DNA of 64,000 nt from Nitrospira sp. (GCA_005116815.1 SWDR01000022.1:149791-213790), one strand, 5' to 3'. Numbered from the stretch's first letter, positions 1 to 8,509 are shown. The notes: generated from the letters alone by a model not told the origin. Made by a program: numbers and translations.

Positions 1-102
1 TTCACGATAACACAAGTGTGAAGAGGATAGGCCGAAGGTGCATAGACAGAAGTGCTACGGCGGTGAGGAGAAGACGTGAGATGACAGGCGAACGCAGAAG
101 GG

Positions 103-534
103 TTATGCGGCGATGTTGGTCAGCAGTTTTTTGACTTCGACGTGGGCGAAGATGACGTCCGGTTCCCGCTGAAGCGCTTCGTAGTAACACCGTTCGAATC
201 CGTCTCCTTCCTCCGAAGGACGGATGAGGGCTCTGGCTTCTATGAGAAAGTGCTCCACCTCGACGGGCGAGAGTTCTGACTCATTGTCGAGCAGGTCGTC
301 GATATTCACCACGAGTTGAGAGATGGGGTGCAGCCAGGTAAACCAAGGATCGTTCAACACCAATTGCAGCAGTTGGCCGCTGGATGCCACACGGCCATTG
401 ATGCGTTCGTAGGTGACTTGCTCCGCTAGAATGAGGGCCTTATGGAGCCCCAAGAGTCCTCCGCGCACCTCAAGGAGTCTCGTCCGGAGCGGGCAGGATT
501 GCTGGGTTCTGGTTTTGTGAGAGACAGACGCCAT
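103..534 (-). CDS. conserved hypothetical protein, 143 aa (paralogue of the next gene)
   Basis: I do not recognise the family. The product looks soluble and helical, with no signal peptide or membrane segment. It clearly shares a pattern with the protein at 697-1131: a TYERI.G motif near residue 42, DPWFTWL near residue 62, and EGDGFER.YYEAL near residue 110, followed by PDV..AH..V..LL at the C-terminus. The ATG at 534 lacks a strong Shine-Dalgarno sequence. Both paralogues lie on the minus strand 162 bp apart, which suggests a tandem duplication. No function can be assigned from the sequence. Confidence 0.7.
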   Translation of the reverse strand: MASVSHKTRTQQSCPLRTRLLEVRGGLLGLHKALILAEQVTYERINGRVASSGQLLQLVLNDPWFTWLHPISQLVVNIDDLLDNESELSPVEVEHFLIEARALIRPSEEGDGFERCYYEALQREPDVIFAHVEVKKLLTNIAA

Positions 535-696
535 GAAATTATTTTAGCAGGTTATTTTGAAAATGGTGGCCGTCGAATATTTTTTCCGAAGGCCGATCTC
601 CGTCATGATGTGCCTATCGGCAGATTTAATTCTATTCTGTAGTGTCATGAACAGATCGTGAGCTGGCGAGAGGCGAGTGGCTTGCGCGGGAGGACG

Positions 697-1131
697 TTAG
701 GCGGCTTTTGCCAAGAGAACGCGCGTGACCTGGAAATGGGCGAGCACGACGTCAGGGGCTCGATTGAGCGCCTCGTAGTAGGCACGCTCGAATCCGTCGC
801 CCTCAATCGAGGGGCGGGTCAAGGTGCGCACCTCGGACACCAGGTGTTGGACATTGTCACTCGTGATGTCGAAGGCGTCGTCTTCGAGAAGCTGATCGAT
901 CCGGACCAACAGATCCAAGAGGGGGCAGAGCCAGGTGAACCAGGGGTCTTTGAGCACCAAGTGAATAAGCTCGTCCGTCGAGTCGACGTGGCCATGGATG
1001 CGCTCGTAGGTGAGCCGCTCCGCCACAATCAAGGCGCTATAGAGCGACAAGAGTTTCTGGTGCACCTCTCGCATCGTGAGGCGCAGAGGATCTGGGTGAG
1101 GAGCCCGACTGGATGGTGAGGTCGTTGCCAT
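697..1131 (-). CDS. conserved hypothetical protein, 144 aa (paralogue of 103-534)
   Basis: Same family as the neighbouring 143-aa protein. It keeps TYERIHG, DPWFTWL and EGDGFERAYYEAL at matching places. I chose the ATG at 1131, giving a product that begins MATTSPSS, because its length then matches the paralogue; an upstream start at 1227 would add 32 residues with no counterpart. The first ~20 residues are Ser/Pro-rich and probably disordered. The rest is predicted helical with many acidic residues. Function unknown. Confidence 0.7.
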   Translation of the reverse strand: MATTSPSSRAPHPDPLRLTMREVHQKLLSLYSALIVAERLTYERIHGHVDSTDELIHLVLKDPWFTWLCPLLDLLVRIDQLLEDDAFDITSDNVQHLVSEVRTLTRPSIEGDGFERAYYEALNRAPDVVLAHFQVTRVLLAKAA

Positions 1132-1187
1132 AGTGTAAGTGTAGCAGGCTCCTTGTGCCGGGAGAGATTTCGGGTCGGCCAGGACTG

Positions 1188-1352
1188 TTACCCCTCGAAG
1201 TAGACGACGACGGTGGCCTTCTGGCACGAGCAGCAGGCGCCTTCTTTCGTCATCGGAACCTTGCCGTCGCTCTCCGCCGCTTTGATCTGCGGGTCCTGTG
1301 TCCGTCCCACCTTGTTATAACAGTCGCTGCAATAGGTTGCTGTCTGTCCCAT
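1188..1352 (-). CDS. small cysteine-rich protein, 54 aa, probable zinc ribbon
   Basis: The 54-residue product has a CSDC pair at residues 8-11 and a CCSC group at 40-43, a spacing typical of a small zinc-binding ribbon. The ATG at 1352 follows a good GGAGGG ribosome-binding site, and this decides the start; the open frame continues to 1592 but that part has no good start or pattern. The C-terminal ATVVVYFEG looks like a beta strand. Substrate and partner are unknown. It could bind nucleic acid or act as an accessory subunit. Confidence 0.6.
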   Translation of the reverse strand: MGQTATYCSDCYNKVGRTQDPQIKAAESDGKVPMTKEGACCSCQKATVVVYFEG

Positions 1353-1472
1353 CGTCCCTCCTTGGACTCTGTCGCACAGTGTATTGCGCTGCGTTGAACC
1401 GCCAGGAATACGGAGCGAATTAGTGCGATGAAACAGACCATATTGTTGAAGTATAGCGTCTGTTGCGGATTT

Positions 1473-1572
1473 GGCTAGCAGGCTGCGCGGTGATCTTTCG
1501 TTGTTCGGAGGGCGAGGGCCATTGGGTAGCCTCAGGGCTACGTCGCAGGGAGACGTACGACTGAGAACGCAG
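1473..1572 (-). repeat. decayed copy of the 3'-end inverted repeat
   Basis: Read on the minus strand, this starts right after the stop codon of the gene at 1573-1836 with CTGCGTTCTC. It then shows a hairpin core GTAGCCCTGAGGCTAC and a GCGCAGCCTGCTAG block. These align in order with the CTGCGTTCTC, GTACCCCTGAGGGTAC and GGCTGCGGCCTTGCTG blocks of the better copies at 3162, 5459, 6257 and 58772. The outer arms are lost. Membership is by eye and weaker than for the other four. Confidence 0.45.
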
Positions 1573-1836
1573 TTAGATGGCGTTTTCATCATCCGGCACG
1601 AGGACGGCGATGAGAAGGGCGTACGCCGCTTCGACGACCTTGGTCATCTCTTCTGCCTTCTTGTAGGCCTGCATGTATTTCTTGGGGTTGTTGGTCAGGT
1701 TCGAATAGCGGGCAGGGTTCCAGTTGTAGAGCTGCACGCGCTTGGCCCGCTCCAGGTCTTCGGAGGTGATGGGAAGTGTGAGCTCCAGAATCTCCAGTGC
1801 GTGGGCAATTTCTTTGGGGATGACGTCGTCGCTCAT
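1573..1836 (-). CDS. hypothetical protein, 87 aa, J-domain-like helices
   Basis: Short soluble protein starting MSDDVIPKEI at the ATG at 1836; a TTG at 1872 would add 12 residues. The order of elements (LPITSEDLERAKR, then YNWNPARYSN, then a KKAEEMTKVVEAAYALL helix) resembles the helix II-loop-helix III layout of DnaJ domains, including a final residue-rich helix where J proteins have YEVL. The diagnostic HPD tripeptide is absent, so it should not stimulate Hsp70 in the usual way. The resemblance is by eye only. The decayed inverted repeat follows its stop directly. Confidence 0.55.
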   Translation of the reverse strand: MSDDVIPKEIAHALEILELTLPITSEDLERAKRVQLYNWNPARYSNLTNNPKKYMQAYKKAEEMTKVVEAAYALLIAVLVPDDENAI

Positions 1837-1923
1837 GATAGTACTGTGACAAAGCTGGACTGGACCTGTCAAACCATGCCGGCGGTTTTTTTGTTCATCC
1901 CACGAGCCTGCTGATCTGACGTT

Positions 1924-3162
1924 ATGGGAACTGTTCTACCGATCCTTCAAGCCGCTCCCATCTTTACGAACAAAGACTATCGTGAGGTCCTGCGCAAGGA
2001 AATGGACGCGGGCAAGATTCCGCTCAGCCTGGGGCGCGATTGCCCGGTGAAGTGCGAGTTCTGCTACGAGCTGGACCATTCCTACCGCGAAACGCTCGAC
2101 CCGCCGAAGACCAGCGACGATGACTGGAAATATATCCTCGACTACATCAGCAAGAAGCCGACGGACCCGAAACAGTTCTGGTGTCTGGGCGGCAACGAGT
2201 ACATGGAATGGACCGACCTGTTCCTCCATCCAAAGGCGATGGAATGGGTCGAGGACTTTCTCACCTACACGGACAAGAGTATCCAGTTCTTTACTGTTGG
2301 ATACGTGCACGTCCCGAAGATCCACCAACTCGTGTCGCAATTTCCAGGGCGGATCAACTTCGAATTGTCGGTCATCACCCTGAGCGACTATCGGCAGAAG
2401 CTCATGCCTCATGCGCCCTCGGTGAAGCATGTGCTGAAAGTCTTGGACGGCCCGGCGGTCTCGTCGGCGAATTTTTACGCCTTCGATGAACATACGATGT
2501 CGAAGGATGCAGCGCTGATCTCGTCGATCAACCAGAACTGTGTGCTCTGGATGGGGACGCTGACGCCGGTGCGCGGCTTGAAAGAGGACACGACCAGCCT
2601 GATGAGGCAGGGGCGGAAGCATCTGCCGGCGGAAGCGCTGCGGATTTATGAGGCGGGGCTGCCCAACCTCCAGACGATCCACACCGAGTCCTATGCGACG
2701 GCCTTTCTCAACCGGAAACGGATCGTGAGCACCTTCGATGCATTGGAGTTGGAAAAGAAGGATACGGTCGTCACGGCGGCGAGCGTGCATAAGATTCTGA
2801 CGATGTACCGGAAGAACCGGGCCAAGTTTCTCTATGTGCCGAACACGTTACTGAGCGGCGATTCGGATTGTACGGTCCTCCTGACGTTCGACGACATTGC
2901 CCGCCGGTTGACGAAGGAAAAAGTCGTGCACATTCCCAAGTGCATTATGCAGTCAGGCCGGGGACCCTATAGCGACATCACGGGCGTGACGCTGGAGCAG
3001 TTCGCGAAGAAGACCAAGGTGACGGTGAAGGTCCTGCACAAGATCGATACGCGGTACGCCAATGAGCTGCTCTATCGGAACGGTTCGCTCCAGAACTTTG
3101 TGGAGAACTATCTGCGAAGTCCGATGAGGCAGGAGTTTGACGCGCTTCCACGCCCAATTTAG
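1924..3162 (+). CDS. radical SAM protein of unknown function, 412 aa
   Basis: The motif CPVKCEFCYE, starting near residue 40, is the CxxxCxxC 4Fe-4S/S-adenosylmethionine signature of the radical SAM superfamily. A following LGGNEYMEW stretch sits where family members carry the SAM-binding GGE-type motif. The C-terminal ~120 residues have no motif I can name. The ATG at 1924 follows a weak ribosome-binding site. The gene stands alone on the plus strand, divergent from the small genes to its left, so context gives no substrate. Its stop codon is the first element of the inverted repeat at 3162. Confidence 0.85.
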   Translation: MGTVLPILQAAPIFTNKDYREVLRKEMDAGKIPLSLGRDCPVKCEFCYELDHSYRETLDPPKTSDDDWKYILDYISKKPTDPKQFWCLGGNEYMEWTDLFLHPKAMEWVEDFLTYTDKSIQFFTVGYVHVPKIHQLVSQFPGRINFELSVITLSDYRQKLMPHAPSVKHVLKVLDGPAVSSANFYAFDEHTMSKDAALISSINQNCVLWMGTLTPVRGLKEDTTSLMRQGRKHLPAEALRIYEAGLPNLQTIHTESYATAFLNRKRIVSTFDALELEKKDTVVTAASVHKILTMYRKNRAKFLYVPNTLLSGDSDCTVLLTFDDIARRLTKEKVVHIPKCIMQSGRGPYSDITGVTLEQFAKKTKVTVKVLHKIDTRYANELLYRNGSLQNFVENYLRSPMRQEFDALPRPI

Positions 3163-3289
3163 CAGGATGCTGAAAAAGGCCGCCAGCTTCGTTCTCGCCG
3201 CGAATGCATCCTCAACGTAGCCCAAGGCTACGCTTCCGGTGCCTTCGTCGGCTGTGGCCTTGCTGAACCGCCTTTTTGAGCATCCTGCG
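3162..3289 (+). repeat. 3'-end inverted repeat, copy 1 (~128 bp)
   Basis: The outer arms GCAGGATGCTGAAAAAGGC (3162-3180) and GCCTTTTTGAGCATCCTGC at the right end are almost perfectly complementary. Inside are CCAGCTTCGTTCTCG, a CTCAACGTAGCC block with a small hairpin core, and GGCTGTGGCCTTGCTGAA. The same ordered blocks recur at 5459, 6257 and 58772. The repeat begins on the last base of the radical SAM stop codon. Confidence 0.85.
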
Positions 3290-3348
3290 AAGCCTATTCC
3301 GGTGTGCCGTACATGGAGACTACAGAAGTCCCTTGATAGGAGGTCCTT

Positions 3349-4278
3349 ATGCCAGACCGACGGTCACTCAAATTTTATCAAGCCGACGTGTTTTCGGGGG
3401 AGCCATTCGGTGGTAATCCCGTCGCCGTGTTTCCCGATGCGGGGGGCCTGACGGACGACGAGTTGCAGCAAATCGCCCGCGAGATGAATCTCTCAGAAAC
3501 GGTCTTTGTTTTTCCTCCGACGGATAAAGCCGCAGTGGTCAAACTGCGCATTTTCACACCCACGCAAGAAATTCCCTTCGCCGGTCATCCGGTCTTGGGG
3601 ACCTTCTTCATCCTGGCAGAATTGGGCATCATCCCGGTCAAAGAGTCGATGACGCGGGTGATGCAGGAGTGCAATATCGGTCTGTTTCCCGTCGAACTTC
3701 ATGCGGTCGATGGCCTGGTGGAGCGGGTCGTGATGACGCAGCCCAAGCCGGAGTTTCTGGGCCCCGTGGAGGAGGCGGAGGATCTGTATAAGGTTGCCAG
3801 TGCGCTGGGCCTGGCCAAACATGTCATTGCCGATATGAAGTGGCCGATCGAGGTCGTATCCACTGGGTTGCCCGTCATGATCGTCCCGGTCCGCACGCTG
3901 ACGGCGGTGCGATCAATCCGTCCCGATGCCTCGGCCATTACGGATGTCTGTCGACGCTTCGGCGCCAATGGCATCATGGTCTTTACGACGGTGACGGTGG
4001 AACCCACTGCGACGGTCCATGCGCGGATGTTTGCTCCGTCGATCGGCATTCTTGAGGATCCTGCGACCGGTAGCGCGAGTGGCGCCTTGGGTGCTTACCT
4101 GGTGCAGAATCGAGTGGTGGAGGTGACTCCGACGACTGAAATTGTGGTGGAGCAGGGCTATGAAATCGAGCGTCCGTCGCAAATCTTCGTGCAGGTCGAG
4201 ACGGAGCATGAGGTTATCCAAACGGTCAAGGTGGGGGGGCAGTGTGTCATGGTCGTCGAAGGCACCTTGAAATTCTAA
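3349..4278 (+). CDS. PhzF family isomerase/epimerase, 309 aa
   Basis: The PhzF family has a diaminopimelate-epimerase-like double fold and catalyses isomerisations; PhzF itself acts in phenazine synthesis. Family marks are the N-terminal [15 protein letters not shown], the catalytic glutamate in NLSETVFV (near residue 48), [11 protein letters not shown], and [15 protein letters not shown] near residue 235. The length is normal for the family. The ATG at 3349 has a strong AGGAGG site. No phenazine genes are nearby, so phenazine production is not implied and the true substrate is unknown. Confidence 0.9.
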   Translation: MPDRRSLKFYQADVFSGEPFGGNPVAVFPDAGGLTDDELQQIAREMNLSETVFVFPPTDKAAVVKLRIFTPTQEIPFAGHPVLGTFFILAELGIIPVKESMTRVMQECNIGLFPVELHAVDGLVERVVMTQPKPEFLGPVEEAEDLYKVASALGLAKHVIADMKWPIEVVSTGLPVMIVPVRTLTAVRSIRPDASAITDVCRRFGANGIMVFTTVTVEPTATVHARMFAPSIGILEDPATGSASGALGAYLVQNRVVEVTPTTEIVVEQGYEIERPSQIFVQVETEHEVIQTVKVGGQCVMVVEGTLKF

Positions 4279-4281
4279 GGA

Positions 4282-4362
4282 AGTGCTGAGTCCTAAGTCC
4301 TGAGTCCTGAGTGGGAAGTTTGAGCCTCTTGCTTGTTCACTCAGCACTTAGGACTCAGGACT
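4282..4362 (+). repeat. hairpin built from a CTGAGTC heptamer
   Basis: The left arm (4282-4313) is CTGAGTC/CTAAGTC-type heptamers; the right arm (4338-4362) is the reverse complement, with 22 of 25 positions paired by eye. It follows the phzF-like stop by a few bases and could end transcription or stabilise the 3' end. The same heptamer builds the tandem array at 9698-9750. Confidence 0.7.
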
Positions 4363-4439
4363 CTCTCTCCCTCAAGCTTCTGCCGGTTTTCTCCGATCTG
4401 GTTCTATGATGCACGTGGTGTTGTAGCAAGGAGCTGACT

Positions 4440-5468
4440 ATGAAAGCTGTGCTGTTTCGGGCGCATGGTGGACCGGACAAACTCTCGTATGAAGATCTGC
4501 CGATGCCGACGATCGGCCCGGATGAGGTGCTGATCAAGGTCAAAGCCTGCGCGTTGAACCATCTCGACATCTGGATACGCCAGGGGAATCCGGCCTATCC
4601 CATGCCGATGCCGCATGTGTCAGGGTCGGATGTGGCGGGCATCGTGGAGCAAGTGGGGGCGCAAGCGGACCACGTGACGGTCGGGCAGCGCGTCTTTGTG
4701 TCGCCGGGGATCAGCTGTTGGAAGTGTGAACCATGTCTGGCGGGGCGGGATAACTTCTGCAAGTCCTACAGCCTGCTGGGGGCGATGATGCATGGGGGCT
4801 ACGCTGAGTATGTGAAGGTGCCGTTCCGCAACGTGCTGCCCATGCCCGAGAACCTCTCCTTTGAACAAGCGGCGGCCTTTCCGCTCGTCTCTGTGACCGC
4901 GTCGCACATGTTGTTTGCTCAGGCAGGTCTTCAACATGGAGAGACGGTGTTGATCATGGGGGGAGGGAGCGGGGTGGGCACCATGGCCATTCAACTGGCG
5001 AAGCTCGCCGGGGCGCGCGTGATCACGACTGTCGGGTCGGACGACAAGATTCCCAAGGCTGTCATTCTAGGAGCCGATGCCGTGATCAACCATGCGAAGG
5101 AGCATGTCGCAGAACGTGTGAAGCTGCTGACCGAAGGCCATGGGGTCGATGTGGTCTTTGAGCATATCGGCCCGGAGGTCTGGGAGAGCTGTTTGGCGTC
5201 GCTGGCAAAGGGTGGCCGCTTAATTACCTGTGGGGCGACGACCGGCGCAGAAGTGAAGGTCGATCTCCGGTACATCTATTCCCGACAATACACCATCAAG
5301 GGCTCTTACATGGGCACGCGGGCTGAACTGGTGAAGGCGGCAGAGCTGATGGGGCAGAAGCGGCTGATTCCGGTGATCGACCGCACCTATCCGCTCAAAG
5401 AGGCGAGGGCGGCGCAGGAGCAGATGATTAGCCGTAAGTTCTTCGGCAAAATCATACTCGTCTGTTGA
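4440..5468 (+). CDS. zinc-type alcohol dehydrogenase/quinone oxidoreductase (MDR superfamily), 342 aa
   Basis: Medium-chain dehydrogenase/reductase that uses NAD(P)H. The N-terminal GroES-like domain carries a structural zinc site, CWKCEPCLAGRDNFC (four Cys, near residues 96-110). The Rossmann part has IMGGGSGVGTMAIQLAK, an AXXGXXG-type dinucleotide loop. Length and order fit zinc-binding alcohol dehydrogenases and quinone reductases. A clear AGGAG site precedes the ATG. The last codons and stop lie inside the left arm of an inverted repeat. The substrate cannot be read from the sequence. Confidence 0.88.
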   Translation: MKAVLFRAHGGPDKLSYEDLPMPTIGPDEVLIKVKACALNHLDIWIRQGNPAYPMPMPHVSGSDVAGIVEQVGAQADHVTVGQRVFVSPGISCWKCEPCLAGRDNFCKSYSLLGAMMHGGYAEYVKVPFRNVLPMPENLSFEQAAAFPLVSVTASHMLFAQAGLQHGETVLIMGGGSGVGTMAIQLAKLAGARVITTVGSDDKIPKAVILGADAVINHAKEHVAERVKLLTEGHGVDVVFEHIGPEVWESCLASLAKGGRLITCGATTGAEVKVDLRYIYSRQYTIKGSYMGTRAELVKAAELMGQKRLIPVIDRTYPLKEARAAQEQMISRKFFGKIILVC

Positions 5469-5581
5469 AAATGCCCTCCAGCTGCGTTCTCCCCTCGTCA
5501 AAATCCTCAACGTACCCCTGAGGGTACGCCTCCGGTTTTGACTCGGCTGCGGCCTTGCTGGAAGAGCATTTTGAACAGACG
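5459..5581 (+). repeat. 3'-end inverted repeat, copy 2 (~123 bp)
   Basis: Arms CGTCTGTTGAAAATGC and GCATTTTGAACAGACG close the element; the core GTACCCCTGAGGGTAC is a near-perfect inner palindrome. The left arm encodes the last residues and stop of the oxidoreductase. Most of the inner sequence is identical to copy 3. Confidence 0.9.
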
Positions 5582-5820
5582 TAGCTTCTAACCGTTTTGA
5601 ACGGTTCCTGCTCTCAGCGGCCGCGTTTCCTACGGTTTTTCCGATTGATCCCCTGAGCAATCCACGATTCCTCGGTCACACCTTTTTGTTCGGCCTACCC
5701 AGGCGCTCTTTTGCAGTCATCCTCTCCACGTATGCGAGTATAATAGGCTAGCAATCATACTGGGAGAACGAGCGCCGGCGTTCTTTCCACTCGACACCAC
5801 CAACGAGAGGGAGGGAAACC

Positions 5821-6255
5821 ATGTCTACCGTATCCAAGATCATGAGCAAACAGCCCAAGACCGTGGGGCCCAGTGTGTCGATCGTGAGCGCGGCCAAGAA
5901 GATGAAGGCGGCGCGAGTAGGGTCTCTGCTGGTGAAGAAGGGCAAAAAGTTGGTCGGGATCGTCACCGATACGGATATTGTCAGACGGGCGGTATCGACC
6001 AGCAAGCCGCTTGGCAAGATGACTGTGGAAAAAATTATGACGACCCCCATCTGCACGATCGAGGGGGCGCAATCCGTCAATGAGGCGCAGGATATGATGG
6101 GTGACTTGGGCGTGCGCCATCTCGCCGTCACCAAGTCCGGAGAGATTGTGGGTGTGGTGTCGGTGCGGGATGTGATGATGTTTTATAAACGGTATGCCCA
6201 ATCGAGCATTGCGCCGGAGGCGGCGTACTCTGAACCGAAGATATCGCAAGATTGA
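5821..6255 (+). CDS. CBS-domain pair protein, 144 aa
   Basis: Two tandem CBS motifs form a Bateman module, which usually binds adenine nucleotides or SAM and acts as a regulatory sensor. The first is MSKQPKTVGP...GSLLVKKGKKLVGIVTDTDI (about residues 9-55); the second is IMTTPICTIEG...RHLAVTKSGEIVGVVSVRDV (about 73-125). Nothing else is fused to it. The start follows GAGGGAGGGAAACC, a strong ribosome-binding site. A TATAAT lies at 5739-5744 but without a convincing -35 box. The partner protein is unknown. Confidence 0.9.
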   Translation: MSTVSKIMSKQPKTVGPSVSIVSAAKKMKAARVGSLLVKKGKKLVGIVTDTDIVRRAVSTSKPLGKMTVEKIMTTPICTIEGAQSVNEAQDMMGDLGVRHLAVTKSGEIVGVVSVRDVMMFYKRYAQSSIAPEAAYSEPKISQD

Positions 6256-6256
6256 C

Positions 6257-6377
6257 GGATGTTGAAAACGGCCTCCAGCATCGTGCTCGGTTCATCAAAA
6301 TCCTCAACGTACCCCTGAGGGTACGCCTCCGGTTTTGATTCACCTGCGGCCTTGCTGGAAGGCCGTTTTGAACATCC
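6257..6377 (+). repeat. 3'-end inverted repeat, copy 3 (~121 bp)
   Basis: Arms GGATGTTGAAAACGGCC (6257-6273) and GGCCGTTTTGAACATCC (6361-6377) pair except for one position. The middle shares CTCAACGTACCCCTGAGGG with copy 2. It starts two bases after the CBS gene stop codon. Confidence 0.9.
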
Positions 6378-6468
6378 TGTGGTGAGGAAAAGTTAAAGGC
6401 GAAGAAGTAGAGAGAATGTCGGAAGAGTCCGAGCCTACCCCCGTACCCCTAGCCGCATACCCCTTGAC

Positions 6469-6981
6469 CTATTTCGAGAGTTCTTTGACGAGGTGGCCGA
6501 GTTCGGGGAGGATGAGTTTTTCCATCGCGAGTCTGACGGCGTTCTCAGAGCCTGGGGTGGAAAACAAAATACGGCCTTTGATGATGCCGGCGGTGGCGCG
6601 GCTCATGATGGCCGGTGAGCCGATGTCCATGTAGGTCAGGTAGCGGAAGATTTCGCCGAATCCCACGAGCCGCTTCTCCAACATCGCGTCGACTGCTTCA
6701 AAGGTTGAATCCCGCTTCGAGATGCCGGTGCCGCCATTGATGATGATGGCTTGCACGGCATCGTTCGTCAGGCCTTCCTCAATCCGGCTTGTGATCTGGG
6801 CCGGTTCATCTTTGACGAGATGGTAGGACACGACCTCATGGCCGAATTGCCGGAGAAGCTTGTGGATGGCTTGTCCGCTGGTATCGGTGTCGGGAGTCCG
6901 AGTGTCGCTGCAAGTAATCACCATGCACCCAATGGACTTGGGTGCATGGGATTTGTGTTCGTGATGTGTGGCGCTGGCCAT
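6469..6981 (-). CDS. moaB: MoaB/MogA family molybdopterin cofactor protein, 170 aa
   Basis: MoaB/MogA proteins adenylylate molybdopterin before metal insertion. The family pattern is clear: CMVITCSDTRT at the start of the fold, INGGTGISKRDSTFEAVDAM (near residues 85-105), and a later SRATAG...FSTPGSENAV substrate-loop motif. The first ~15 residues are His-rich and disordered. The ferredoxin and GGCT-like genes are just upstream on the same strand; the ferredoxin-moaB gap is 11 bp, so they may be co-transcribed. MoaB and MogA are hard to separate by eye. Confidence 0.88.
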   Translation of the reverse strand: MASATHHEHKSHAPKSIGCMVITCSDTRTPDTDTSGQAIHKLLRQFGHEVVSYHLVKDEPAQITSRIEEGLTNDAVQAIIINGGTGISKRDSTFEAVDAMLEKRLVGFGEIFRYLTYMDIGSPAIMSRATAGIIKGRILFSTPGSENAVRLAMEKLILPELGHLVKELSK

Positions 6982-6992
6982 GGCGTAAAAGC

Positions 6993-7319
6993 TTACTTCC
7001 AGACTGAGTCAGGGTTCAGTTTGGCGACAGGCTTTCCACCCTTGATATGTTCATCGATAATGGTGGCCACGTCCGCTTCCGTCACCTTGGAGTACCAGGT
7101 GGCGTCAGGATAGACGACGACCGTGGGGCCTTGCTCGCAGGGGCCGAGGCAGGAAGAGCCGCTCACGATGACCTCGCCCGGTGTTACACCCTTCTGCATG
7201 AGGCCCATGTTGAAGGCCATGAGGAGGGAGGCGGAACCGGCGCTGCCGCAGGATGGTTTCGGGTGTCCCGGAGGACGGGAGTTGGTGCACACGACGATGT
7301 GATATTTCGGTTTCGGCAT
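6993..7319 (-). CDS. thioredoxin-fold 2Fe-2S ferredoxin, 108 aa
   Basis: Resembles the small 2Fe-2S ferredoxins with a thioredoxin-like fold (Aquifex Fd/Shethna type). Cluster cysteines are visible at VVCTNSRPPGHPKPSC and at SSCLGPCEQGPTVVVYP. The typical closing WY..V pattern follows (TWYSKVTEADV). It is a cytoplasmic electron carrier of normal length. A good AGGAG site precedes the ATG. It lies 11 bp upstream of moaB on the same strand. The redox partner is unknown. Confidence 0.88.
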   Translation of the reverse strand: MPKPKYHIVVCTNSRPPGHPKPSCGSAGSASLLMAFNMGLMQKGVTPGEVIVSGSSCLGPCEQGPTVVVYPDATWYSKVTEADVATIIDEHIKGGKPVAKLNPDSVWK

Positions 7320-7354
7320 AGATTCTCCTTTGGACGGTACTGGCTACTGATTGT

Positions 7355-7801
7355 TTACGTTGTTGGCGCGAACGACTTCCACATATCGAGGGCTTCTTCC
7401 GGCAACTTCCAATGCTTGAGGCCCTTCATCACCCAATCGAGATAGTGTGCCTTGGGTTTGAACTTGCCGATCGGGGTGGCAGCATAGGTGGTGACGAGCA
7501 TTTTTTCGCCGGCTTCGGTCAGCACGGTCACTTGGACTTGGCGAAAGGCGCTTGGCGGCACATCGTCTTCGAATTGGTCCATCAGTTTGAGATCTTCGTC
7601 GGTCACTTCGAAGACCGCTCCCCAGACCTGCTCTCCCGGCGAGGGGGCCACGCTGGCCAGGCCGCATCGCCATTGCGAGGACCATCGGCAAAACTTGATG
7701 GTGTGTTCTGGAATAGTGGCGAGCATCAAGAACTGATGCTCCGGCGCGCGACGTTTCAGCTGCGTGGGGTTGAGATGGTCCCCGTAGAGAAAGAATTTCA
7801 T
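7355..7801 (-). CDS. gamma-glutamylcyclotransferase-like (AIG2/GGCT fold) protein, 148 aa
   Basis: The N-terminal MKFFLYGDHLNPTQLKRR fits the YGxxxNP nucleotide-like loop of the GGCT/AIG2 fold, and VWGAVFEVTDEDLKLMDQFE matches the second conserved strand-helix, including the region of the usual catalytic acidic residue. Family members cleave gamma-glutamyl compounds to 5-oxoproline or trim modified peptides. Here YGxxxNP replaces the more common YGSN, so activity is uncertain. It lies upstream of the ferredoxin on the same strand. Confidence 0.7.
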   Translation of the reverse strand: MKFFLYGDHLNPTQLKRRAPEHQFLMLATIPEHTIKFCRWSSQWRCGLASVAPSPGEQVWGAVFEVTDEDLKLMDQFEDDVPPSAFRQVQVTVLTEAGEKMLVTTYAATPIGKFKPKAHYLDWVMKGLKHWKLPEEALDMWKSFAPTT

Positions 7802-7996
7802 GGGTATTTACCGCCTCAGGATACAAAGGTGTCGACTAGACCGATATTTGTAACATAACCTCTTTCACGCGCACAAGCCGCATGCGGGGCTGGCGTGCGG
7901 ACTGGCGGTGGTTCGATTGACTTCGCGTTGCTGCTCTTCCTAAGATGCAACGCGAGCTGTGTGGTTGTTGTCCTCTCGTCGAACCCCTTGTACAGG

Positions 7997-8509
7997 ATGT
8001 CCATGTCACAGAACCATTCGTCCTCTCCTGCTGTCTCTTCTTCGTTCTCGATGGTGAAGGTGATTCACTATACGGTGGTGGCCCTCCTGTTATTGGGTGG
8101 GCTGTATTATCTCTGGCTGAAGCCTCCGTCGCTCAATCCCATGGCTGATCCTCGGGCTGCCGAGGCCCTTGCGTTGGTGCAAACCCATCGGGCGCTGGGT
8201 TATCCCACAATTCTTCAGGCGATGACCGAGCACGTGCGTTCGATGAGCGATCGTCATCGGGTTGCCCGGCTGGGTGAGTGGCGGGTGAAGCTGGTGGAAG
8301 GGGATATGTACGAGATACGGGTTCAGCTGCGAGACCAAGGGGTGACGGGTCAATGGTTCGAGCGAGAATTCATTTGGCATGCCAATCTTGCGGTGAAGAA
8401 GGTCAATGCCGCGTCGCTTCCAGCTGATGGAGTGACTCCTAAAGAACCGGATAGTGAACCGTCCGGTATGCCGGCTCCGCCAATGCCTCTCGGCTCTCCA
8501 GGATACTGA
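7997..8509 (+). CDS. hypothetical single-pass membrane protein, 170 aa
   Basis: I chose the ATG at 7997 (MSMSQNHSS); an ATG two codons later is equally possible. One membrane segment, VIHYTVVALLLLGGLYYLWL, lies near residues 17-37 after a Ser-rich start. Next is a ~90-residue soluble part, with EWRVKLVEGDMYEIRVQLRD suggesting beta strands, and a Pro-rich C-terminus. The family is not recognised. The layout suggests an anchored periplasmic domain. The gene converges on the Rieske gene with a hairpin between. Confidence 0.6.
   Translation: MSMSQNHSSSPAVSSSFSMVKVIHYTVVALLLLGGLYYLWLKPPSLNPMADPRAAEALALVQTHRALGYPTILQAMTEHVRSMSDRHRVARLGEWRVKLVEGDMYEIRVQLRDQGVTGQWFEREFIWHANLAVKKVNAASLPADGVTPKEPDSEPSGMPAPPMPLGSPGY

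Noticed and set aside
1936-2790. Long open frame opposite the radical SAM gene
   Set aside because: It is the antisense shadow of a gene with a clear CxxxCxxC motif; high GC gives many such frames.
5739-5744. TATAAT before the CBS gene as a promoter
   Set aside because: No acceptable -35 box at 16-18 bp; a single hexamer is not enough.
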